This document shows, one piece after another, positions 47,810 to 64,000 of a DNA stretch of 64,000 nucleotides. Every line of letters starts with the position of its first letter. Within the stretch, counting starts at the first letter, position 1. Location: NCBI RefSeq assembly GCF_018139145.2, contig NC_059481.1, positions 14,000,368 to 14,064,367 of the forward strand, written 5' to 3'. Below the pieces are notes generated by a model. It had not been told where the DNA came from and ran no database searches. It was given only the letters and a program-made list of their open reading frames with translations. Source of the stretch: Gymnogyps californianus. Taxonomy: Eukaryota; Chordata; Aves; Accipitriformes; Cathartidae. The translations under genes and the position numbers were made by a program.

Positions 47810-48813
47810 GTTTGCAAAGGTCCAGATTAGTGTATCAGCACCTATTATACCATTCCGAGAGACAATAACAAGACCTCCAAAAGTTGATATGGTGAATGAA
47901 GAAATAGGAAAACAGCAGAAAGTTGCTGTCATACACCAAACAAAAGAGGACCAAAATAAAATTCCTGAAGGAATTCAGGTTGATTCAGATGGGCTTGTTA
48001 CAATATCTACTCCAAATAAACAAGCTACTCTCAGCGTAAGAGCAATGCCGCTTCCTGAGGAGGTAACTCAACTTCTTGAAGAAAACAGTGACTTAATTCG
48101 AACTATGGAGCAACTCAACACATCTCTGAATGAAGATAAAAAAACCCATGAGATAAATCAGAAGACTCTGGATAGGATCAAGGAATTCAAACAAAAGTTG
48201 GAGCAAAATCTGCAGGGAAGAAAGTGGAGAAATGCTGTTGATCAGATCTGGTCATTTGGACCACGGAAGTGTGGGCCTAATATTTTGTTATATAATTTTG
48301 AGGGCTATAAAAGGTCTGTGTGGCAGTGCCTTGGGAACGCTGTGAAAGAAGTAAGTAAATACAGAGACTTTGACAACAGCATAGTAAGTGGATTTCAGCT
48401 GGCTACGCTTTCAGGTCCCATGTGTGAAGAACCCCTCATGGGTGTTTGTTTTACAGTGGAAAAATGGGAAATAAATAAAGTTGGAGAGACGCTGTCAACT
48501 AGTAGTCAGGATTCAGGGGAATGTGATGCCATAGAACATAAACAAAATGAAGATACTACTCTAACAAGCAGTTGCACTGATGACGTTTGCAGTGCGAATG
48601 AACACCTGGACAGTAGTCAAAGTGTTCCAAAGTCGCCTGAGAAAATTAGTAAACACAAGGGAGAAGTTTTACTTGCAGATTGTTATGGTCCCTTTTCTGG
48701 ACAACTGATTGCCACCATGAAGGAAGCTTGTCGTTATGCTTTGCAAGCAAAACCGCAGAGGCTTATGGCAGCAATGTACACATGTGAAATTATGGCTACT
48801 GCAGAAGTTTTAG
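47810..48813 (+). CDS. EFL1: EFL1 large internal exon F (domain IV, its inserts, start of domain V)
   Basis: At 1004 bp this is the largest coding exon here. One base finishes an Arg codon, 334 codons follow, and the final G begins a Gly codon. It opens with [20 protein letters not shown], the domain IV entry (VVSYRET in EF-2). A conserved stretch follows ([37 protein letters not shown]). A long charged helical segment is encoded at about 48057-48224, then [13 protein letters not shown] and [21 protein letters not shown] Ser/Asp/Glu-rich linker at 48480-48662 is barely alignable to human. The exon ends with [20 protein letters not shown], opening the final part before domain V. Domain IV and its inserts reach toward the region occupied by SBDS and eIF6. 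The donor is TTTTAG|GTAAGA. The in-frame Met at 47889 is internal, not a start. Confidence 0.97.
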
Positions 48814-53997
<5,184 letters not shown>

Positions 53998-54221
53998 TGA
54001 TTAATCCCCTTTTGAAATGAAGAGGAAAAAAGTAGCTTTATATTAGTCTTATTTCCTTTTATAGATATGCTGTTCAGAAATATATTTTGTTTAGATGGGA
54101 TGCTTTTTTATTTCAACAGAAAGTGAGTCTCTCACAAATGAAACTGATTCTTCATAAATGTGTTTTCCTAAATTTTATGTGCCTTTTTTAATGAGTTCTT
54201 TGGTAAACTTGTTTGGGGGGT

Positions 54222-54767
54222 TGTGGTGGGTTGACCCTGGCTGGACGCCAGGTGCCCACCAAAGCTGCTCTATCACTTCCCTCCTCAGCTGGACAGGGGA
54301 GAGAAAAAATACAACGAAAAGCTCGTGGGTCGAGAGAAGGACAGGGAGAGATCATTCACCAATTACCATCATAGGCAAGACAGACTCGACTTGGGGAAAT
54401 TAGTTTAATTTATTACCAATCAAATCAGAGTAGGATAATGAGAAATAAAACCAAATCTTAAAAAACCTCCTCCCCCTCCTTCTTCACTGACCTTGGTGTC
54501 TGCAGAGTTGTTTCTTTCATGTATTCTCACTCCTCTCTCCGGCTGAAGTTGCCATTACGCAGGGTTTTTTTTTCCCCCTTCTTATATATGTTATCACAGA
54601 GGCGCTACCACCATCGCTGATGGGCTCGGCCTTGGCCAGCAGCGGGTCCCTCTTGGAGCTGGCTGGCATTGGCTCTGTTGGACATGGGGGAAGCTTCTGG
54701 CAGCTTCTCACAGAAGCCACCCCTGTGGCCCCCTACTACCAAAACCTTGCCATGCAAACCCAATACA
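54222..54767 (-). mobile_element. Antisense solo LTR of a second avian ERV family (ERVL-like)
   Basis: Read on the minus strand, the element starts TGTATTGGGTTTGCATGGC and ends GGGTCAACCCACCACA, giving TG...CA termini over 546 bp. On that strand a TATA box (TATATAAG, 54588 to 54581) precedes an AATAAA signal (54414 to 54409) by about 170 bp, which sets the orientation. The flanks GGGGT (54217-54221) and GGAGT (54768-54772) look like a 5-bp target duplication with one mismatch. The sequence strongly resembles a widespread neoavian LTR, although the subfamily name is not certain. There is no internal retroviral sequence, so it is a solo LTR. Confidence 0.87.
54581..54588 (-). promoter_or_regulatory. 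TATA box of the antisense LTR
   Basis: TATATAAG on the minus strand sits upstream of the LTR's AATAAA (54409-54414). If active it would transcribe from the last EFL1 intron back across exon G. Confidence 0.55.
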
Positions 54768-55981
54768 GGAGTGGGAAAAAAACCGCAAAACAACCCCAAC
54801 CTACCGCTAATAGAAAATGTAACAATAAATCTAATGCATATGAAGGGTAACCTTTTAGGGGTTAGCAGACACCTAGGTATTTTTTTGTCCTTATATATTC
54901 CAAGTCAACATATATTTTCATACTTAAAGGCAAAGGGAATTGATTTCATTCTTTCAAAATTAAGTCTGGTGATAGTAAGTGGAGGTGTCCTCAAAATCAT
55001 TCCCTTTGGTCAGCTTTGTCACTTAAAGAAATGAAGAGGTGAAAGTGAAGGTGTAAAGGAAACATGCAAGTGGGAAAGCTGATAAGGAATGTCATCAGCT
55101 GAGAGTGCACTGTATTTTCTTCCTATGATGGGGATAGTAGATCTTCATGGAGAAATACAAAAAGCTGTAAATCGGAGTTCCTTGTTCAAGACAAACCAAC
55201 CTGCATTGAAGGGCTCCTCAGAAGACTCCACTGAAGGAGTTAAAATGGGTAAATGGGTTCAAGAGCAAGAGTCAGTGGGTATAAGCTTTTCACATTAAAT
55301 TTTTAAAATAACTAAAGTCTAGGTTTTTCTGTTTGTTTTTTTGTTTGTTTGGGGTTTTTTTGTTTGGGTTTTTTTTTTTTAAGTCAAGTGTTCCGTTATT
55401 TGATGTTAGGACCATAGAAACTGTTGTAAATGGATAAGAAAGTCTTTTTTTTTGTTTTTGTTTCATCTTCTGATTTATTTTGTGACCTCAAATGTCAAGT
55501 CTCTGAGTACAAACAACTACAGATTTTTAAGGTCAGTAATACTCCATGCAGTTGCCAGCTATGGTCCGTTTACCACTCTTTCTCTCCGAAGCATGTGCTG
55601 GTTTTTCACGTGGTGTGGATTTTTCCTCCTTTCCTGTAGCTAAATTGTCCTAATAGGTAGTATCTGTTAAATACTTCACTAGCAGTATTTCTTTGTTAGT
55701 AATTGTTGTAACTGCCTCAGGAATTTTATGTGGATGCTAATGGAAAAGGAAGATCTCTGCAAACCAGCCAAGTCATGTGCTATCAAAAGAGTTGGGATCC
55801 TTGAAACAGTACACTTGGAAAAGTACATTATGTATTCCTTGGCAGTGGTACCTTACTGGTGTTAGAAAACGCAGTGGACCAGGGACTTACCTCTCCTCCC
55901 TCAATACTGATTCATTTAATCTTCTTGTAACTAAGTCTGACTTCACAGAGAACCATGGAAGGGAAAAACAGAGCTATACTG

Positions 55982-56017
55982 AATGAAAAAAAAAAAAAGG
56001 GGAAAAAAAAAAAAAGG
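55982..56017. repeat. A-rich homopurine tract
   Basis: A purine-only run of A13, GGGG, A13 and GG, directly preceding CAACCCCCC. Low-complexity intron sequence. Confidence 0.85.
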
Positions 56018-57279
56018 CAACCCCCCATAGACGGTGTATGCACAAAAAATAGATAAACCAACAACTTTTTGAGTATAGGGATCGAGGTGTAAGCCAATAA
56101 CAGATTAGGTACCTCAAACCAATGAGTGTTGGCAGTATTGCATACAGTAGTCTTGTCAGTTTTGGATGTTCTCATCTGAAGTGCAGCTGCTGAGGTTTTG
56201 TGGCTTAACTGGTCTTTTGTCTGAATGGCCTCCGATATCAGTGCCCTAAGGGAATATCAGTGAGAAGGACGTTAATTCCAGCTAACCATTGTTTTGTGCC
56301 AGTTTCTTTAGGATTTGTAGCTACTGTGCTCCAATACTAAGCAAAAACATAACCCCCTCGCCTCTCTGACCTTCCCTTCTATCCCCAAACCTTGGCATAT
56401 ATGTTCACTCTGTCAGATGTTATGAATTTCACATAAGAAAATGTTCACACGCAATTGAAGACATGCATAGGAGAGGGAGATTTGAACAACTGGCAACATT
56501 TTCTAAAATTGACCCTCAGGACAGATGATAATTACAGCTAGTATGTTAAAATGTAGTGGTAGTAGGAAAAATGATTGTGTAAGCCAGTCACCTTTCCACC
56601 TGCCAAATCTGTTGGTGGGGAGGGTTGTTTCTTTTGTCACATTGAAAATCATGCTCACATATTTTTGTGACAAAATAAGCCTTTTACTAAGCTACTAGCA
56701 ATGTTGGCTCTGTGCAGCGATGGCAGAGGGAGCGCATGCTACTCTCTCATCAGCAGCAGAATTGCTAAATAAATACAATTTTCAGAATTTCTAGTGGTGG
56801 TATGACAGAGAAGCCAGAAAAAATGGTTTTGCGTCTCAGATCACATGAGTAATTTGTAGAGGCTTTCTCTGTTTCTTTTTCTGTCTGTATTCTGCTAAAA
56901 ACAAAACCCCCAAATAAATAAAAAACCTTATCAGGTTTCATCAGGTATTAGGCATGACTTTGACATTGCTACATTACTCATGAATTATGATGATATATGT
57001 ATATACATGATAAACACCAGCATTTTATTTGAATCCCAATTGTTTAATGTATAATTGTGTAAGATAATATGATGTGACCTCTGTCTGTGTGATCTTACAC
57101 TATTTTTTCTTTAGTGCTAAAAAAGGAAAGGGAGTGCGGTAGCTACTTGGTTTTGTTTTGCATTTCCTATGTTACCAAGTGTATGGTTGCTGCTTTAATT
57201 GCATACTATCCAAATCCTTCCATGACATTCTGAATTAATTCTGTGTTAGTGGTGTTTTACCTGGGACATGTATTTCTCT

Positions 57280-57520
57280 ACACAGATTCCTTCTAACGTG
57301 TTGTTATCCCCATTTTACAAATAGTGAAATAGACACTTTTTGGTATTTTTAAACATTTAAACACTTAATCTCATGGAAATCACATGCATAAAGTATGTTT
57401 AAAGAAAAGAGGTTTTAATTCATTTTTTTATCATTCTTATATTTCATTAATATGATTTGTAGACTATAAACACAGGAAGGTCAATGATAGAGCCTACATT
57501 TAAATGAAGCCATTTTGGTC
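57280..57520. repeat. Possible ancient SINE/LINE relic (MIR/L2-like)
   Basis: TTATCCCCATTTTACAAATA at about 57304-57323 resembles the block found in MIR- and L2-type relics. AGAGCCTACATTTAAATGA near 57488-57507 could be the matching tail. About 160 bp of unrelated sequence separates them. This is suggestive only. Confidence 0.25.
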
Positions 57521-60207
57521 TCTGTGGAAATGAAATTACCATTTTTTTTTCTTCAGCTAATGAATGTATTTTGTATAGTTCAGATTGCTCCAGCCCCAGG
57601 GGATGGAGCAATACACGTATCGAGGTCTATCTTGTCAGATACTCCTTTTTTATTCATTTCTTCTGTCATGCTTATACAATTTATTCCTGCCTGTAGAGGA
57701 CGGCACCAAATAACTGTTAGTGGGAGCTGTCAGTTTGGTCCCAGTTTAAACAAATTAATTTAAAAAGTTAGTCAAGTATTTTCCTTTATGATATCCCTAG
57801 GCAAATGTTAAGTGTATTGGGTTTACTTGGCCATATTTTCTTAGATTTCAATATAAACTTTCTTCTGAATTTTTAGTTTAAAATATATAACTTTGGGATA
57901 ATTATGAATTCCTTGTATTTTTTTAATCCCTGAATTAATAATACACCTTCAATTAGTGTATGTTTTTGCCTGAGCCTGTTTCCTTTGTTCTGTCCTGATT
58001 CTTTGCAGTTACATCTTTCACTCAGTCATGTCATTTTATCTTAATCATAAGGTTCTTTGAACAAGAAGATATTTGTGATTGCACAATGCTTAGAATAATG
58101 GAGCTCTAATCCCATTTGGGAAATCTGTGTTATAATAAAAAAAATAATACATGTGGCTCTATTCAGATGCTGATTGAATTCTCAGCAAGCGCGGAAATTG
58201 TCAAAGAAATCTACTAGTTGTAAAGTTGTGAAATGTATAGTATTCCTGTTAACTTGCATCTTTTAAATTGCATAATGATTGGCTATTAGACACACTTTTA
58301 TTCTTGGGGGGGCATGGACAAACTGTAAACACATGTTTAATCTGAATTCTTTTTCAGTATCCCTTCTAAGTAGAATAGTGTCTAGAATGTGCTTTAGGGG
58401 TCTGGAGAAAGGTAAGAGAAGGACTGCATGTAATAAGTGGTAAGAATATGAGGCATTCTGAATCTGGAAGTTTTATATTCTGAATTTTAATTCATTCCTT
58501 TTGAATTGTAAGTCATTTTACAACTCAGAAGATGAGGGCTTAATGTAGAAGTTGGTGGATGAGATTGTTAGGCCTGCATTAAACAGGAAGCAGACTAAGG
58601 TAATGAGAGAGACTAAGAATCTGTGAATCTATACTAGGTTTGAACTGTAACTTTACATACATAATTGTACCAGTGACAGTTTAGGCATGTAAATGAATTC
58701 TAGGAATAACCTGGAACCTTTCAAATCTGAAAAGCTCATTGTATTGGCCAGGACATCTGAAGCTAGTTAAAATAGTAAATAAAAGTGGTAGTGGTGTGGC
58801 TTTAATTTTCCCTCTCAATACATGTTTCTTAAGTAATAGGAAAAAATGCAACAGTAGAGCCACACGTCTCCTTTTTTCTTTCCAATTCCTGAATTCCTGT
58901 TTGTAGCTACTGACTGAAGTCAAGGCTAAAGCTCAGCTATCACTGATTGAGACACAAACAAGGATGATGCTCTTGAGCCAAAATAAACTTGTATGAGTTT
59001 ATTTTATAACTAAATGTGTAAATGTTCATTATTACAATATTTATTGGAAGAAGAGTTGTCATATCTGACTTCTGGCATTTTAAGGTCTTGGCTGTCCCCT
59101 TTATATATTGTGAATGGGATCTCTGAATTATGAAATACTTTTGGATGTTCATTTTACTTGTAGGGAATCTACAGTCCTAATACATCTCTGTAGGTTAAAT
59201 GTCTAAAGTTTGACTGCAAGTTATTCCATATCCCCTTAAACCTCCTGTCTCTGAAAGAAAACAGAAAGTTATGAGTTAGATACTTTTTTGGATTTTTGAA
59301 GCTTTTGCAAGATGGCTATGGATATGAAATGAGTGAACTTTTCTGTTGGGTTTATAACTTCCATATCTCTTTAATCTGTTTTCATGCTTTCTTTTAAATG
59401 CCTGCATAAAAGTAGATATAATAATCTTGAGAAGAAGAGATACTGTGTTTATTTGTTTAATACATAAGTTGATCTATAGTGATGCAAAGTGGCAGTGTTC
59501 TGTGAAGCCAAGATTTTCCTACAAGGTAGTCAAACAACTGGTAAAAAGGGAGGCTGAAAATTAGTTGTTGGGTTTTTTTTTCTTCAGGATATGGTATAGA
59601 GATTAGCTGTTTATAAAATAGGCAAGCTGGTACACAGAGTATTTGGTACAATATGAAAGTTTGCATTTTAACAAAATAACTGTGACTTGTTTTTATTTTG
59701 AGAACATTTATGTGTAGGTGCTTCTGTAAAATTCTTTAGCATATTGTAGATATTTCTCCTCCCACCCTCTGCTGCTTAATCCTCATCTCCAGCATGATGT
59801 TTTGTGGAAGTGTTTCAGGTGCTCAGCACTTCCCACAGTCACTCAGTACTCCTAAGCAGGAAAGGAGGTGATATCTGCTTTCCACTATGATGGAATGGGT
59901 GCAGCAAGATGGAGAAGCTGAATCTACGGAGAGGATATTCTCTTCCTTTCTGAATACAAAGCATTTGGGGCCTGTAAAGGCTTACAGAGGAATAAGATAG
60001 AAGTTATGAAAGGGTTTTTCACTGAATAAAACCAGTAAGACCCCATAGTTGGTTAAACAACAACCAAGAAAAGACACAAACTTGTAGAATCTTTCCTTGA
60101 GATTTTAAGTTGTGGTTTCTTTCAAGGACAGACTGAGATCCTGGCTGTTTTGAAAGCACAATGGCAAAATTAGTTATAAGTTTTTACCTATTCTGCAATT
60201 GTATATT

Positions 60208-60825
60208 TGTCCTGGTTTCGGCTGGGACAGAGTTAACTCTCTTCTTAGTAGCTGGTACAGTGCTGTGTTTTGGATTTAGTGTGAGAATGATGTTGATAAC
60301 ACGCTGATGTTTTAGTTGTTGCTAAGTAGCGCTTATCTTAAGCCAAGGACTTTTTTCAGTTTCCCATGCTCTGCCAGCAAGCAGGTGTGCAAGAAGCTGG
60401 GAGGGAGCACCAGCAAGAAGCTGGTGCAGCTGACCTGAACTAGCCAAAGGGATGTTCCATACCATGGAATGTCATGCCCAGTATATAAACAGGGGGGAGT
60501 TGGCCGGGAGGTGCGGATCGTGGCTTGGGAACTAACTGGGCATTGGTCAGCGGGTGGTGAGCAATTGCATTGTGCATCACTGGGTTTTTTTCTTCCCCCC
60601 CCCTTCCTTTTTTTGTTATATTCCTTTTCATCATTATTATTATTATTATTATATTTCATTATTACTATTGTTAGTATTATATTTTACTTTAGTTATTAAA
60701 CTGTTCTTATCTCAACCCACGAGTTTTACTCTTTTTTTTCCTTTCCTCCTCCTCACCCCACTGGGAGGGGGAAGGGGGAAGCGGCTGCGTGGTGCTGAGT
60801 TGCTGACTGGGGTTAAACCACTACA
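60208..60825 (+). mobile_element. Full-length solo LTR of the same avian ERVL-type family (copy 2)
   Basis: A 618-bp element, TGTCCTGG to CCACTACA, flanked by an exact 5-bp duplication ATATT at 60203-60207 and 60826-60830. It carries an intact TATA box (TATATAAA, 60482-60489) and an ATTAAA polyadenylation-type signal at 60695-60700, about 206 bp downstream. That is the expected U3-R-U5 order for a + strand LTR. It contains an ATT-rich simple repeat at about 60630-60656 and a G/C-rich U5 end. It has no coding content. Its target duplication differs from copy 1, so the two are separate insertions and not the two ends of one provirus. Confidence 0.92.
60482..60489 (+). promoter_or_regulatory. 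TATA box of LTR copy 2
   Basis: TATATAAA lies mid-LTR and upstream of the ATTAAA signal, as expected for a retroviral U3 promoter. Whether it is active is unknown. It points the same way as EFL1. Confidence 0.6.
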
Positions 60826-63800
60826 ATATTGCTAAGCGAAAGTATTTCAACACTGTTGTACAGAAATCACTTAAAAAATGGTATTCAGACTGCTCTACAT
60901 TACAGGTTATGGCAGCTTCTAGTCATATGCTAGCATCACGCCGTTTTACCTGGCGTTGATGGAAAGCAGCTGTTGATGTGGAGATCTATATTTTCTTTAA
61001 CATGGAAGTAAGGAATGACTTGGAAAACCACCTGTCCATACAGGCACTAGCACGGAATGTGTTAGGCGGTAGTGCGCTGCCACACTGCCAACACTGCTTT
61101 CCTGACTCTGTAGCTGCTTGGGTTAAATACAGGAATTAGCCAGTCACTTGGGTACCTCTGCATTACACTGTGCGTGATACTTAAGGAAGGGCTTACTTAC
61201 TGAGATAATGTGTCTTCCTGGATCTGAGGTCACAGGAGGAGTGTAGTCAAGAAATTAGCCTCTATCCACTTTTGAGATTGTCATCTCCTCCTTACCCCTG
61301 TTCCACATCTCAAAAATGTACGAGGCACTGTTTAGAGCCCACCCCAGTCCACCTGATCTCAGTCTTACTGGGTATCCTGCCTGGTGTTCTCTGTTCTGGA
61401 AGCACACTGCCAGTATCCAAATGGCCTTGCACCATTTGATTATGCTCAGTGCAGAAGCACTTTTACAGCATTACCCAGCATATTACCGAAAAACCCAGCA
61501 GATAACAGTTTTTCAAGGTCACATTTCACATAAACCTCTGCAAAGTTCTGTCATTTAACCTGAAAGGTAGTGGTAATTCCCGTTTGACAGGGCTGCTTCA
61601 GACATCTAAGACATGCATATCATCTGTACCCTTTTAGTTGCATAGCCTATGTCATTACGAAGTGATGGACACCATTTGAACTGTGAATGTTCTTGAAGTA
61701 TCTTTCTAGCCTCAATTTTTCTAAGGTAGAAAGGAGTCTGATACACTGAAACCTGTATCATCCTTGAAATTGTGCATAATAGTTCTTTTGAAAATTTTTT
61801 TTTTAAAAACAGTTTCTGGCATAATGTTTTTCCTGGCATGCTAAGGGCTGCTTGTGGTAGTGCCCAATCACACTGAATTTAGTGGTTCTTGGGATTTGTT
61901 ATTAAGCAGTTCACAAAGGCCATAATGTTGCTTGCTGGTCTTAAAATCTTCATTGGACAGTGTAAGATTGCTCTTTCTCTTCATGGTCCAACTAAAGCAT
62001 TTTCCACACTGATGATATTTGGCTGAAAAGAAATTTTCTGTCCTCATCATGCAGTAAGGACCAGTAGGGGAAATGCTACTAGGCACATGGCTGTGTTCCC
62101 AGATCTGCCTGACCTTTTGGATGAACTAGGCAGATCCCTTCTGTTTGCTTTTGATGCTTCTCTCAACCTTGTTTTGCATAATTAGGCTGCCTTAGGCAGA
62201 GACTGTTTCATATCATCATTTTGTGAAATACACTAGACAATGGGACCCAGATCACTATTGGAGCCATCTGGGTGCCACTGAAATGCAAATAATAAATCAT
62301 CCTCAAATTAAGGCTTAAAATTCCAAGTCCTCTTGAATTGGAACTGATCTGTGTTAACTCAAATCTTATTGAAAAGTTTGATTAGCTTACATAATCATTT
62401 GCAGAATTTAGTACACACTGTACTGTCTTTCAGTATTAACATAGTACGCTCATAGTGTTTGTATTTTTATGGATTAATTATTACAGGTATTCAGATTATG
62501 TCTCTGATAAAGATACAGGCATTTATTGTTTGCATAATTAATGTGTAGGTTGTTAGGCTAAAAGAAAATGACAGCTGTTTTGGCTATGCTATTCTGCATG
62601 CTGTTACTAAACAAGTCTTATGAAACTTCATTGTTTGGGTGTGTTGGTTTGAATAGTTGTGATACTTAATGAAACATCTTGCTTTAGAATGATTTCTTTT
62701 TCTCAAGAATACCCTTGCAATTACAGTATTTGAAGTAATCTATTCACTTCTTTTGAAATACCTAATCCCAGCTGACTTCATTATAAACAGTGTTTTATTT
62801 ATACCTAGAGTGGGCTCATAGTTCTGCAGTGAGCTATGGAACACACTCTTCAGCATGTGTTTGACTGGGTTTTTTTCTTTTAAGTATAATGGAATTCTTG
62901 TGATTTGCTTATAATCATACTTTAAACAAATTATACCGCCCAAGACTTTTATAAAGTAGATCAATGAAGATATTGTTAAACAATACTATTAAGGAACATT
63001 TCTGTCACTTAAGAATTGCATTTGCAGTAACAGATTTAAGAATTGTATCAGCTGCTGTGCACCAATTCATGCAAAATGTATTGCATTTTATATGGCTGCA
63101 TTTAGAGAAAATACTTGTTCTCTGATAGAGTAAATGCTAGTCCAGTGATCCACTACAGAAACCTTGATTTATAATTTGCTTTTAAAAAGAAATTGTTTTC
63201 AGAAGAGCATTGTGGATGTAGTGTGGAAATATTCGGTTGTGTTAACTAGGAAGCAGTAGCTGTCATCCTGCTTTGTGGTGCGCACTTTGGAGGAGTAATC
63301 AAGTGTTTGTTGTGGGCTGTTTGCAGTTAAGGCTGCTGTTGTCCCCATCAGATTATTCTGGTGTTGAATAATAAATAAGCATAGGCCAGTGGCTAGTTTA
63401 CGCTGTTATAAAGAAAAATTCCCAAGTCCTAGCAAAAGTTCCTGAAGAAAAGATACGCTGAATTTTCTAGTTATCAAATCACACACAGTATGGTGGTATT
63501 TTAAAATATACTTTACCATAATGCTAACAATACCATCACATCATTGGTCTTGCAGTGTCTTTCTCCTAATATTGGTTCCTCTTGACATCTTTCGTCTGTT
63601 ATACTTGGGGTATAAACAGTTTGGCTGTGATAATTTTCTTGTCACTCCTGCTCAGTGGTTCCCAGACACACATGGCACACAGGCAGAATGAGAGAAAGGC
63701 AGACTAAAGACCTTTGATAGAAGGTTAACTGAATTGTTTGAGTCACTTAAAGATTTTTCAGCTGTGAAAGGCATGTTATTTTGAATTTCCAGTTCTGTTT

Positions 63801-64000
63801 TGATTGAAGTTTTTGTTTAGGTGTGTAACTTTTTGAAAAAGCACTGTTAAGATGCTATCGCATTTCTGTTTTTAAAACAAATCTTGGGCTATATGTTTTA
63901 GTTTTGTACTGAAAACTTAGTATGTGGAAACATCTAAATAATTTTAAATTAAAAGTGATATGCAGCATAGAATAAATAAGGTTTGTGGATGTTCTTTCTG

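Noticed and set aside
54158..55034. Overlapping open frames of 64-121 codons
   Set aside because: They mostly cover the antisense LTR, which is GC-richer and so has fewer chance stops. No viral or host protein similarity was seen.
60333..60835. Overlapping open frames on both strands (up to 108 codons)
   Set aside because: They lie within LTR copy 2. The translations are low-complexity (poly-Asn, poly-Tyr) products of the ATT repeat.

Overview
The window is nuclear DNA from a bird, most likely a neoavian species. It lies inside one protein-coding gene, EFL1 (elongation factor-like GTPase 1, also called EFTUD1), read on the + strand. Seven internal coding exons can be placed to the base: 9865-10016, 10700-10878, 11573-11708, 38474-38605, 41157-41304, 47810-48813 and 53711-53895. 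All seven have GT and AG at the introns' ends. Joined, they keep one open frame of 645 codons plus one leading base. The product matches vertebrate EFL1 from the insert before domain II through domains II, III and IV and most of domain V. The N-terminal exons, with the GTPase domain, lie before base 1. The last coding exon, roughly 60 codons in human EFL1, lies after base 64000.

About 97% of the window is AT-rich intron. Bases 1-9864 are the end of one intron. The exon pair at 10-11.7 kb is followed by a 26.8-kb intron (11709-38473), then introns of 2.6, 6.5 and 4.9 kb, and finally at least 10.1 kb of the last intron.

The repeats point to a bird. There are two sense solo LTRs of one family (4380-4876 and 60208-60825), each with its own exact 5-bp target duplication. 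An antisense solo LTR of a second family lies at 54222-54767. A 5'-truncated CR1 LINE 3' end lies at about 37900-38112. A much older antisense CR1/L3-like fragment lies at about 47190-47640. No Alu, L1 or B1/B2 element was recognised. Simple sequence includes an uninterrupted T50 tract at 33121-33170.

EFL1 acts in the cytoplasm with SBDS to release eIF6 from new 60S ribosomal subunits, so the window belongs to ribosome maturation. No second gene, RNA gene, CRISPR array or unusual multi-gene system was found. The more interesting items are the LTR structures and their promoter and polyadenylation signals inside EFL1 introns, a microhomology deletion in one LTR, a weak acceptor at the first exon, the diverged linker in the large exon, and a stretch of intron that looks like conserved non-coding sequence.
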